From Clostridium hydrogeniformans DSM 21757 (GTDB taxonomy: Bacteria; Bacillota; Clostridia; Clostridiales; Clostridiaceae), in contig NZ_JMLJ01000008.1 in the NCBI RefSeq assembly GCF_000686705.1, forward strand, positions 1 through 64,000: a stretch of 64,000 nt of DNA. The letters are read 5' to 3'. Under the pieces are notes generated by a model, which was given only the letters and a program-made list of their open reading frames with translations, did no database searches and was not told the DNA's origin. The translations under genes were made by a program, and so were the position numbers. Below, one piece after another: positions 54,394 through 62,257 of the stretch. The first letter of the stretch is position 1; each line of letters starts with the position of its first letter.

Positions 54394-55356
54394 ATGGAAA
54401 GAGATATATTTGCCCTACTGTCTCAAAAAGGATTTTTTATAGAGGAATATAACATACTTGGAGTAGAGAGTAGAGAATACATAGCTATTCACTTTGAGGG
54501 ATCAAAGGCTTTAGCAGTTATAGTAAGTACTGAGGGTGATTATGAGTTAAAAGCCATAAGTGGATTAAATCACTTAAGAGCTAAAGGGTTTAGTGAAATA
54601 TATTTTAATAACATAATTATCACAGATAATATTAATATACATAATGAAAATTACGGAACCATTCTTATAAGTAAAAGTAATGGAGAAATTATAGGATATA
54701 ATAATGCTAGTGGAAGTATTATAAATATTTTAAAAGAAAATAACTCTAATAGTAATATTAAAATAGATAAACCTATAGGAGAAATGGTTACTCCCACCAA
54801 TATAATTATAGGATTAAATATAATAATGTTTTTAATAACAGCCTACTATTCAAGAAGTTTATCTAACATAAATAATTATGTTTTAGTATTCTTTGGAGCT
54901 AAGGTTAATTTTCTTATTGATAAAGGTGAGTATTTTAGGTTATTTACAGCCATGTTTCTTCATGGAGGTATTGTCCACATAGGATTTAATATGTATGCCT
55001 TAAAATCCTTAGGAGATTTAAGTGAAAGAATATATGGAGCTAAAAAGTTTTTAGCTATATATTTCTTAGGAGGGCTTACTGGATCTTATTTTAGTTACAT
55101 ATTCTCAGACAGTATATCAGTAGGGGCTTCAGGAGCTATATTTGCTCTTTTAGGAGGGGCTTTAATTTATGCCTATAAGGAAAAAAATCGTATAGGCAAG
55201 GAATTTTTTATAGAAATATTAAAGGTTATAGGAATAAATATATTTATAGGACTTACCTTACCTAATATAGATAATTATGGTCATCTAGGGGGACTTATAG
55301 GAGGGGCTATAGTAGCCTTTATAATGTATTTTCAAAGAGATAAGAATAAAATGTAA
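54394..55356 (+). CDS. Rhomboid-family intramembrane serine protease
   Basis: The 320-residue protein has a soluble N-terminal region (1-130) and a six- or seven-helix rhomboid core. The catalytic pair is S246 in VGASGAIFALLG and H297 in NYGHLGGLIGG. FLHGGIVHIGFNMYAL (189-204) provides the conserved His and Asn. It should cleave membrane-spanning substrates, which are unknown. AAAGGAGGG precedes the ATG. Confidence 0.94.
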   Translation: MERDIFALLSQKGFFIEEYNILGVESREYIAIHFEGSKALAVIVSTEGDYELKAISGLNHLRAKGFSEIYFNNIIITDNINIHNENYGTILISKSNGEIIGYNNASGSIINILKENNSNSNIKIDKPIGEMVTPTNIIIGLNIIMFLITAYYSRSLSNINNYVLVFFGAKVNFLIDKGEYFRLFTAMFLHGGIVHIGFNMYALKSLGDLSERIYGAKKFLAIYFLGGLTGSYFSYIFSDSISVGASGAIFALLGGALIYAYKEKNRIGKEFFIEILKVIGINIFIGLTLPNIDNYGHLGGLIGGAIVAFIMYFQRDKNKM

Positions 55357-55359
55357 AAA

Positions 55360-55416
55360 TAAAAGCACTATGAATATTAATTAAGACTAAATAATATTCA
55401 TAGTGCTGATTTTATA
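55360..55416. terminator. Bidirectional terminator between rhomboid and ftsH-type genes
   Basis: AGCACTATGAATATTA pairs perfectly with TAATATTCATAGTGCT around a 12-base loop, followed by GATTTTA. It closes both convergent units. Confidence 0.82.
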
Positions 55417-55424
55417 GGGATTTT

Positions 55425-57164
55425 TTATGATACTAGCTTATATATGTCTTCTTCATATAATGTCTCTTTATCTAAAAGGGACTTAGCTAGAGAATGAAGA
55501 ACATCCTCATTTTCTATAAGAAGAGCCTTAGTTTCTTCATAAAGTTTATAAACCGTATCCTTACATTCATCAAGAACCTCAGAAGTGTTTATACCACCTA
55601 AATTTTGAAGTTCGCTAAGACTTAAAAGACCTAAGGACTCTCCCATACCATAACTAGTTATCATCGACGATATTATGTTAGTTGCCTGTTTTAAGTCATT
55701 ATAGGCTCCTGTAGTAATTTTATTTTTCCCAAAGATGATTTCCTCTGCAGCACGTCCACCAAGAAGAACCTTAATCCTATTATGAAGGTATGATAGGTTT
55801 TGATAAGAACTATCATGAGGTATTGTTAGTGTATAACCACCAGCTCCTTTAGAGGTTGGAATTATGGTAACCTTAGATAGCTTATCTTCTGGAAGTACTA
55901 GTTTAGATAAGATAGCATGTCCCGCTTCGTGGTAAGCAGTTATATTTTTATCTTCTTCTTTTATTCCTTCCTTGTTTACTTTTTCATATCCTGCAACTAC
56001 TATAGAAAAGGCTTTGTCTAGGTGAATATCATATATATAATCACTAGATTCCTTACAAGCTATAATAGCAGCCTCATTTATTAAATTTTCTAATTTAGCT
56101 CCTGAAAAGTAAGAAGTTTTTTTAGCTAAATCTTTAATATCTAAATCTTTATGAGGTTTTCCTTCAAGATATAAATTTATAATCTTTTCTCTAGCACTAA
56201 CATCAGGAAGAGATACCTCTATATGCCTATCAAATCTACCAGGTCTTAATAAGGCTGAGTCAAGCATATCTAATCTATTAGTAGCAGCCATAACTACTAT
56301 GCCTTCATTTTCATTAAATCCTGACATTTCTGTTAAAAGGGCGTTTAGAGTTTGATCACGTTCATCAGATCCTCCAGCTTTAGAATTATCTCTTTTTTTT
56401 CCGATAGCATCTATTTCATCTATAAAGATAACAGCTTTTCCATTCTTTTTAGCTTTTTTAAATAGATTTCTTATTCTAGAGGCACCTACCCCTACATATA
56501 GTTGAACAAAGTCTGAACCGGATAAAGCATAAAAAGGAACACCAGCTTCACCAGCCACAGCTTTTGCAAGTAGGGTTTTACCAGTACCAGGTTCACCATA
56601 AAGTATTACCCCCTTTGGCATTCTAGCACCGTATTTAGCATATTTTTCAGGGGTTTTTAAAAATTCTATTATGTCTTTAACGCTTTCTTTTGCTTCCTCA
56701 TTACCTGCCATAGATGAAAAGTTAAATGAGAAGTTTTCATCCTTATGAGCTTCAAAGCTATCAGCAGACAGCATATTTTTAGCCCCAAGAGAAGTTTTCT
56801 TAAGAGATAAAAATACAATAGTTCCTAAAGAGCCTATTATAAGTAAAGTTAACATTATATCTTTAAGAGGAGGAGTATTACTTTCCTTTACCTCTATATT
56901 ATTTTTTAATAAATCTTCTTTTAAAGTTGTGTTATTTGGATTATCAGTAAGGTACTCTGCACCATCTTTAGTTAATATGGTTAGTTTAGAACTTTTATTT
57001 AAACTAACTCTTAAAATCTTATTATTTTCTATATCTTTTAGAAATTCATTATAACTTTTACTACTAGGCTTATCATTAAAAATAAAATAAGAGGATCCTA
57101 GTATTATAAGTATCAAAGCTATAATAGAAGATATGAAAAATTTATTTTTCTTTGTTTTTATCAT
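55425..57164 (-). CDS. ftsH: FtsH-type membrane AAA+ zinc protease
   Basis: The 579-residue protein has two membrane segments (about 9-29 and 103-120), an AAA+ domain with Walker A GEPGTGKT (190-197), Walker B VIFIDEIDAIG and the SRH block ATNRLDMLDSALLRPGRFD, and a protease domain with HEAGH (412-416). It lacks the long C-terminal tail of many FtsH proteins. It may be an extra FtsH paralogue rather than the one next to tilS-hpt, but the rest of the genome is not visible. AAGGGGGAA precedes the ATG. Confidence 0.93.
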   Translation of the reverse strand: MIKTKKNKFFISSIIALILIILGSSYFIFNDKPSSKSYNEFLKDIENNKILRVSLNKSSKLTILTKDGAEYLTDNPNNTTLKEDLLKNNIEVKESNTPPLKDIMLTLLIIGSLGTIVFLSLKKTSLGAKNMLSADSFEAHKDENFSFNFSSMAGNEEAKESVKDIIEFLKTPEKYAKYGARMPKGVILYGEPGTGKTLLAKAVAGEAGVPFYALSGSDFVQLYVGVGASRIRNLFKKAKKNGKAVIFIDEIDAIGKKRDNSKAGGSDERDQTLNALLTEMSGFNENEGIVVMAATNRLDMLDSALLRPGRFDRHIEVSLPDVSAREKIINLYLEGKPHKDLDIKDLAKKTSYFSGAKLENLINEAAIIACKESSDYIYDIHLDKAFSIVVAGYEKVNKEGIKEEDKNITAYHEAGHAILSKLVLPEDKLSKVTIIPTSKGAGGYTLTIPHDSSYQNLSYLHNRIKVLLGGRAAEEIIFGKNKITTGAYNDLKQATNIISSMITSYGMGESLGLLSLSELQNLGGINTSEVLDECKDTVYKLYEETKALLIENEDVLHSLAKSLLDKETLYEEDIYKLVS

Positions 57165-57345
57165 TTGTTTTATTCCCCCTTAAAGCTTTTTCTATAACTA
57201 ACATATAAGATTTAAGATAAAATGTCTAACGAAAATCATAACATTTGGTAAAGTAATTTGTGGTAGTAGTTATAAATCTATTTATAAAAAAGAAATATAT
57301 GGTATACTTTTAGTATGTAAAATTGAATTTTACGGAGGATAATTT

Positions 57346-58281
57346 ATGAAGGTAAGTAATGTAGACTTAGCACTTAGTGGAGAGGATCTTCTATCCATAT
57401 GTAAGGACTTTTTAAAAGTACAAGGACTTAGGATAGAAAATATAAAAGTACTAGAGAATGTAGAGATTAAGGGAGAATATAAGGGTATTATAAAACTGCC
57501 TTTTTACATAACAATGACTTTAGATGGGAACTTAGAAAATAAAGTATATCTTAATGTAAAGCAGATAAAAGCAGGTAATATCTCTCTTTGGAACTTTATA
57601 AAAAAAAGAGTTGTAAATAAAATTATTAGAGATCTAGAAGAGGATGGTATAAGTTTTAAGGAAGATAGGGTTACAATAGATATAACTAGTTTTCTAAAAA
57701 AAATACCAGTATATTTAGATTTTACCCTTCAAGGACTTTATATTAAAGATGGACTTCTAAGGGGAGAGGCTAAAAATATTGACTTCTCTTTAAATAAACC
57801 AATAATAGACGAGGTTCTTATTAAAGAAGAAGAAATAGAGAGGATTGAAATTAATAAAACTAAGGATTGCTATACTGAGGTTAAGGGATATATAGAGAAT
57901 AAGGTTCCAGAAAAATATGATGGACTTCTTAAATTTGCTCTTATCATACCAGATTTAGCAGCCTTATTATATAGATTACTTAAGGATAAGAGGGTAGGTA
58001 AAAAAATAAAAATTTCTGTACTTATCTCTCTAGTATATATATCTTCACCTTTTGATATATTACCAGATTTCATACCATTTGTAGGTAAGATTGATGATGT
58101 AGCAGTAGTATTCTTTGCCTTAAATAAGATAATTAACAATGTGGATGATATTGTAATATTAGAAAATTGGGAAGGGGAAGATGATATAATAAAGATTATA
58201 AAAGATGGTATATACTATTTGAACACTTTATCAGGTGGAGAGAGAGTGGATAAGTTATATAACACAATAGATAGGTTATAG
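57346..58281 (+). CDS. DUF1232 protein with an unassigned N-terminal lipid-binding-like region
   Basis: The C-terminal part (about 205-262) is a DUF1232 domain: ISSPFDILPDFIPFVGKIDD is its hallmark, on two membrane-prone helices. The N-terminal 160 residues are beta-rich and amphipathic (IKGEYKGIIKLPFYITMTLD, then VYLDFTLQGLYIKDGLLRGE), reminiscent of DUF2993-like or other lipid-binding folds; this is inference. Function is unknown. ACGGAGG precedes the ATG. It starts 17 bases before the RNase H gene ends its leader and may be co-transcribed with it. Confidence 0.8.
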   Translation: MKVSNVDLALSGEDLLSICKDFLKVQGLRIENIKVLENVEIKGEYKGIIKLPFYITMTLDGNLENKVYLNVKQIKAGNISLWNFIKKRVVNKIIRDLEEDGISFKEDRVTIDITSFLKKIPVYLDFTLQGLYIKDGLLRGEAKNIDFSLNKPIIDEVLIKEEEIERIEINKTKDCYTEVKGYIENKVPEKYDGLLKFALIIPDLAALLYRLLKDKRVGKKIKISVLISLVYISSPFDILPDFIPFVGKIDDVAVVFFALNKIINNVDDIVILENWEGEDDIIKIIKDGIYYLNTLSGGERVDKLYNTIDRL

Positions 58282-58298
58282 AAAGGAAGAACATTTTA

Positions 58299-58937
58299 AT
58301 GCCGAAGTTTTATGCAGTAGTCAAAGGAAAATCTGGAGGAGGAAAAATTTATAGAACCTGGGATCAATGCAGAGCAGAAGTAATTGGATTTAAGGGAGCT
58401 ATATATAAAAGTTTTAAAAATGAAAAAGAGGCCCTAGATTTTTTAGAACTTTATCATGAAAATAAAAAAGACATAAAAGAAAAAAGTAGTAAAGTTTTTG
58501 AAAGTAGTAATGATAATGATAATAGGGTTAAAATATATGTGGATGGAAGCTATAATGTAAGTACAGAAGAATATTCTTATGGACTTGTGGCGGTTTTAAA
58601 TAATGAAGTTATCTATGAAGATAAGGGCGTGGGAGAAGAAAGAGAAGCTGCTTCTATGAGGAATGTAGCAGGAGAAGTTTTAGGAGCTATGAAAGCAATA
58701 GAATTTATGGAGCTAAATGGATATAATGGGGGAGAAATATATTTTGATTATCAAGGAATTGAAAGCTGGGCTTTAGGGATGTGGAAAAGAAATAATTTTT
58801 TAACCCAAAGATATCATGAATTTATGAAGAAAAAAATGGAAACATTAAGGGTTAAATTCGTTAAGGTTAAAGGACATAGTGGTGATTTATATAACGATAG
58901 AGCAGATAGGTTAGCTAAAAATGCATTAAACATATAG
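58299..58937 (+). CDS. rnhA: Ribonuclease HI with an N-terminal hybrid-binding domain
   Basis: The 212-residue protein starts with a hybrid-binding (viroplasmin) domain, KFYAVVKGKSGGGKIYRTWD, joined by a charged linker (53-75) to an RNase HI domain. The catalytic acids are D82 in YVDGS, E126 in AGEVLGA, D150 in YFDYQGIE and D200 or D203 in NDRADRLA. It removes RNA from RNA-DNA hybrids. GAAAGGAAG precedes the ATG. It follows the DUF1232 gene by 17 bases. Confidence 0.95.
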   Translation: MPKFYAVVKGKSGGGKIYRTWDQCRAEVIGFKGAIYKSFKNEKEALDFLELYHENKKDIKEKSSKVFESSNDNDNRVKIYVDGSYNVSTEEYSYGLVAVLNNEVIYEDKGVGEEREAASMRNVAGEVLGAMKAIEFMELNGYNGGEIYFDYQGIESWALGMWKRNNFLTQRYHEFMKKKMETLRVKFVKVKGHSGDLYNDRADRLAKNALNI

Positions 58938-59019
58938 TGATTTTGGAAAAAACATTCTAGTTTAATAAAGGGAAATTTGCATAATCTAAGACTACAATAA
59001 ATAATAAGGAGATGAGATT

Positions 59020-59196
59020 ATGCGTAATGGAAAATTCATAGTTGGAATGGCAGCAGGAGCAATAGTTGGTGGAACAGTTGGATCTATGATGAGCAATATG
59101 GATAGAAGAACTAAGAAAAAGTTAAGAAGGACTGGTAAACAACTAGCGACTTTTGCTGAAGATGTATATTCACAAATGAATCAATATATGAGATAA
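59020..59196 (+). CDS. YtxH-like small membrane protein
   Basis: This 58-residue protein has one glycine-rich hydrophobic segment (FIVGMAAGAIVGGTVGSMM, about 6-24) and a basic then amphipathic C-terminus, as in short YtxH-domain proteins linked to stress. AAGGAGATGAG precedes the ATG, and a hairpin follows the stop. Its function is unknown. Confidence 0.85.
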   Translation: MRNGKFIVGMAAGAIVGGTVGSMMSNMDRRTKKKLRRTGKQLATFAEDVYSQMNQYMR

Positions 59197-59203
59197 TTAC
59201 TAT

Positions 59204-59240
59204 GATGCCCTAGATAGGCTAACAAATCTAGGGCATTTGT
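59204..59240 (+). terminator. Hairpin after the YtxH-like gene
   Basis: ATGCCCTAGAT pairs perfectly with ATCTAGGGCAT around a ten-base loop, followed by TTGTAAGAGTTTTTT, so the T run is imperfect. Confidence 0.7.
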
Positions 59241-59291
59241 AAGAGTTTTTTGATAAATTTTAAAAATCTAAAAGTTTTTTTTAATAAATCG

Positions 59292-59319
59292 TTGTTCAGT
59301 ACACAAAATGTGCTATAAT
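59292..59319 (+). promoter_or_regulatory. Promoter of the HTH-TPR regulator pair
   Basis: TTGTTC is followed after 16 bases by TATAAT, preceded by TGC. The spacer contains GTACACAAAATGTGC, an imperfect palindrome that could be an operator for self-regulation. The latter is inference. Confidence 0.65.
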
Positions 59320-59372
59320 AATACATAAAATCAATATATATGAGAATATTTTCAGTAAAGGAAGAGTGAGTT

Positions 59373-60677
59373 ATGGAGATACTTTCTTTAGGCGAAAAAA
59401 TAAAGAGAAGGCGTAAAGAATTAAATATGACTTTAAAGGATTTGGCAGGGGATAGAATAACTCCAGGTCAAATAAGTCTTGTAGAGTCAGGAAAATCAAA
59501 TCCAAGTATGGATTTACTTGAGTATTTGGCATCTACACTAAAAACCTCTGTTGAGTATTTAATGGAATCAGAGGAAACCCAAGCAGAAAAAATATGTTTA
59601 TATTTCGAAAACTTAGCTGAATCTTATGTATTAAATCAGGATTTATCCTTAGGGGAACAATATATAGAGCGAGCTCTATATTATGCTGAAAAATACAACT
59701 TAGAGTACAGGAAGGCAAGAAACCTTTATTTAAGAGCTAGTATTTATATGTCTAAAGAAGAAAATGTACCTGCCCAACAGTATTTTTTATCAGCAAATGT
59801 AATATTTATAAAAAATAATAATTATGAAGAAGTTGTTAATACCTTCTTAAACTTAGGTAAAATAACCTATGAGTTAAAAGCTTATCACTCTTCAAATTCT
59901 TATCTTCAACAAGCTGAAAAGGTTTATCTAGATAATGATCTAGGAATTGATGCTATACTTGGAGAGATATATTATTACATAGCCAGTGTATATTTTAAGT
60001 TAGATAATTTGGACAAGGCTATAAACTATTCTTACCTAGCTAAAGAGAAGTTTAATCAGCTTGATAATAAAAAAGAATATGGAAAAGCATTACTACTTCT
60101 TACAGAGCAATATAATAAAAAGGGTGACATAGATAATGCAATAAAATATTCTAAGAAAACCTTAGAAGTTTTTAGAGAATTAAAAGATTCACTCCAGCTT
60201 TCTTATATCGAAAATAACTTAGGAAGGCTTTTCTATGAGTTTAATAATCTTGAGGAATCATTTAAACACTATAATACTGCTAAAGAAATAAAAGAAAAGA
60301 ATAATGATAAAACCTTAATTGATACTTTAATAAATATATGTGAAAATTACATTAAACTAAAAAATGTTGATAAGTGTGAAGAGATCCTTGAGGAAATATT
60401 CGATTCTGTACAGGATATAGGTGGACTAGCTTTTATAGACTATTATCTAATAAAGTATAGGGTAGAACTTTTAAAGAATGATACATTAGCAGCAGAAAGC
60501 ACTTTAATTTTAGCTTTAAATTATGCTAAAAATATGGAGTTTTTAAAGAAAGCAGCTGAGATTTGTATAATGATAGGTAAGTTCTATATTGATAATAAGG
60601 AAGATATAAAGGCAGCAAAATATCTAAATGATGGAGTGGGATTGCTTAAGGAATTAGGTATTTTAAAAGAACTATAA
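59373..60677 (+). CDS. HTH (XRE) plus TPR regulator 1
   Basis: The 434-residue protein has an N-terminal XRE helix-turn-helix (about 6-65; LKDLAGDRITPGQISLVESG is the recognition region) and a long TPR array (about 75-430) of repeated helix pairs such as LGEIYYYIASVYFKLDNLDKA and NNLGRLFYEFNNLEESFKHY. The architecture is that of peptide-responsive or Rgg/NprR/PlcR-like regulators, but no pheromone gene was seen beside it. AAAGGAAG precedes the ATG. A paralogue follows directly. Confidence 0.9.
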   Translation: MEILSLGEKIKRRRKELNMTLKDLAGDRITPGQISLVESGKSNPSMDLLEYLASTLKTSVEYLMESEETQAEKICLYFENLAESYVLNQDLSLGEQYIERALYYAEKYNLEYRKARNLYLRASIYMSKEENVPAQQYFLSANVIFIKNNNYEEVVNTFLNLGKITYELKAYHSSNSYLQQAEKVYLDNDLGIDAILGEIYYYIASVYFKLDNLDKAINYSYLAKEKFNQLDNKKEYGKALLLLTEQYNKKGDIDNAIKYSKKTLEVFRELKDSLQLSYIENNLGRLFYEFNNLEESFKHYNTAKEIKEKNNDKTLIDTLINICENYIKLKNVDKCEEILEEIFDSVQDIGGLAFIDYYLIKYRVELLKNDTLAAESTLILALNYAKNMEFLKKAAEICIMIGKFYIDNKEDIKAAKYLNDGVGLLKELGILKEL

Positions 60678-60701
60678 TAAAGGTTGTTGGGTGTGATGAA
60701 T

Positions 60702-61958
60702 ATGGAAATATTATCAACAGGGGAGAAAATTAAAAGAGCTAGAATATATAAGGGTGCTACCTTAAAGGAAATATGTGGTGATAAAATTTCGGTATCCAAA
60801 ATGAGTTGTATAGAAAACAATAAAGTAAAGCCAGAACAATGGATATTAGAAATGGTAGCAGAAAAGTTAGATTTAGATATTAGTTATTTATTGAAGGATG
60901 TTAAAGAACAGATAAAGGATAATATAAGTAAGTTTAAGAATCAAAATTTCTCTAATGAATTAGAAGAGAAACTTTCTTATAACTTAGAATATGCTATGGA
61001 ATATAAGTATTATGACCTAGCATTCCATTTAATACATATATTATTTAAAAATTATTTAGATATTAAGAGTTTTGAGAAAATACAGATTATGGTCTCTAAA
61101 TATTATGATGTTTGTCAGAAAAGTGGAAGCGTAGATAACATGCTAATATATTTAAAGGATATGGGTAAATATTTCTTTTTCAATAGAGAATACGCTCAGG
61201 CATCATCTTATTTTGAGAATATGATAGACTTAATAGATGAAAAAGCTATAGCTGATAATAATGAGAAGGCCATAGCAATATACAATAAAGCCGCTTGTCA
61301 TGTTAGACTTAAGGATTTTGATGAGGCTTATAGGCTTGTGGACGAATTAAGAACTTATGTAGAGTATGTACAAGATAAGTCAACACGTGCGGGTATATAT
61401 AATTTTATTGGAGATGTACTTCTTAAAAGAGGTTTGAAGGAAGCAGATGACTTTGAAAATAAAGCTCATTCCCTTTATGAGAATACAGATCAAAAAATTT
61501 GTGCACTAATAAATTCTTCTTTAATACTTATGGAAGTTGGTAGAATAGAAAAAAGTTTTATGTATATAAATGAAGCTATAGATATATGTAAAGCTAATAA
61601 TGAAAAAGGAATTGTAAATGTTCTTATTACATGTGTAGAAAATCTTTTAGAAAAGGGACTTGTGGAAGAGGCACAAAATAGGTGTGATGAGGCTTTGAAC
61701 TATGCAATTTCTAGTGATGATATTAAATATATAGAAAGAGCTTATTATTTAAAATCAAAGGTATTGCAGAAGCAGGACAAGTTTATAGAATCAGAAATGT
61801 ATATGAATTTTTCCTTTGATGCTCTTATAAAATTTGGTAGTAAAAAGGATATATATGAAAGATACCTGGAGATGGGTAATATGTATTTTAAACTAGGGGA
61901 GACTAGAGAAGCATTAAAATACTTAAATCTTGCTGTAACCATGGAAAAAAAGATTTAA
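60702..61958 (+). CDS. HTH (XRE) plus TPR regulator 2, tandem paralogue
   Basis: The 418-residue protein starts MEILSTGEKIKRAR, which aligns with MEILSLGEKIKRRR of the upstream protein; the longer in-frame start is rejected for that reason. It has the same XRE domain and TPR array, but the two arrays have diverged strongly (for example the region 100-250). It lies 24 bases after the first, so they are co-transcribed. They may form heterodimers or respond to different signals; this is inference. Confidence 0.88.
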   Translation: MEILSTGEKIKRARIYKGATLKEICGDKISVSKMSCIENNKVKPEQWILEMVAEKLDLDISYLLKDVKEQIKDNISKFKNQNFSNELEEKLSYNLEYAMEYKYYDLAFHLIHILFKNYLDIKSFEKIQIMVSKYYDVCQKSGSVDNMLIYLKDMGKYFFFNREYAQASSYFENMIDLIDEKAIADNNEKAIAIYNKAACHVRLKDFDEAYRLVDELRTYVEYVQDKSTRAGIYNFIGDVLLKRGLKEADDFENKAHSLYENTDQKICALINSSLILMEVGRIEKSFMYINEAIDICKANNEKGIVNVLITCVENLLEKGLVEEAQNRCDEALNYAISSDDIKYIERAYYLKSKVLQKQDKFIESEMYMNFSFDALIKFGSKKDIYERYLEMGNMYFKLGETREALKYLNLAVTMEKKI

Positions 61959-61969
61959 ATATAATATAG

Positions 61970-62016
61970 AATTAGGGTGAACATTTAGAAAAATATAATG
62001 TTCACCCTAATTTTAT
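61970..62016 (+). terminator. Terminator of the HTH-TPR pair
   Basis: AATTAGGGTGAACATT pairs perfectly with AATGTTCACCCTAATT around an 11-base loop, followed by TTATATT. Confidence 0.85.
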
Positions 62017-62101
62017 ATTATTCCTATAAGTAAAATAAATCATTTTATTAAATAATATAAAGGATAACTTTATCCATTATAGGAGTAGGACTTCAGCATA
62101 A

Positions 62102-62129
62102 TTGAAAAACTATTATATAGGGGTATAAT
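62102..62129 (+). promoter_or_regulatory. Probable promoter of clpB
   Basis: TTGAAA is followed after 16 bases by TATAAT, which would give a leader of about 120 bases. No CIRCE (TTAGCACTC) or CtsR (GGTCAAA repeat) operator was recognised around it. Confidence 0.65.
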
Positions 62130-62153
62130 AGTATGTGAAAAAGTTTTTAATCA

Positions 62154-62190
62154 TAAGTCTTATATATTTTATAAAAATATATAAGACTTA
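62154..62190 (+). promoter_or_regulatory. 17-bp perfect hairpin in the clpB leader
   Basis: TAAGTCTTATATATTTT pairs perfectly with AAAATATATAAGACTTA around ATA. No T run follows. A smaller GTGAGA/TCTCAC fold lies at 62212-62235, whose loop holds an AGGAG sequence ahead of the real ribosome site (AAAGGAG). They may form a temperature- or factor-sensitive leader; this is inference. Confidence 0.45.
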
Positions 62191-62257
62191 TAGATAGGAT
62201 TTATATTTAAGGTGAGAATTATTAGGAGATCTCACATTTATAGAAAGGAGTTTTTGT

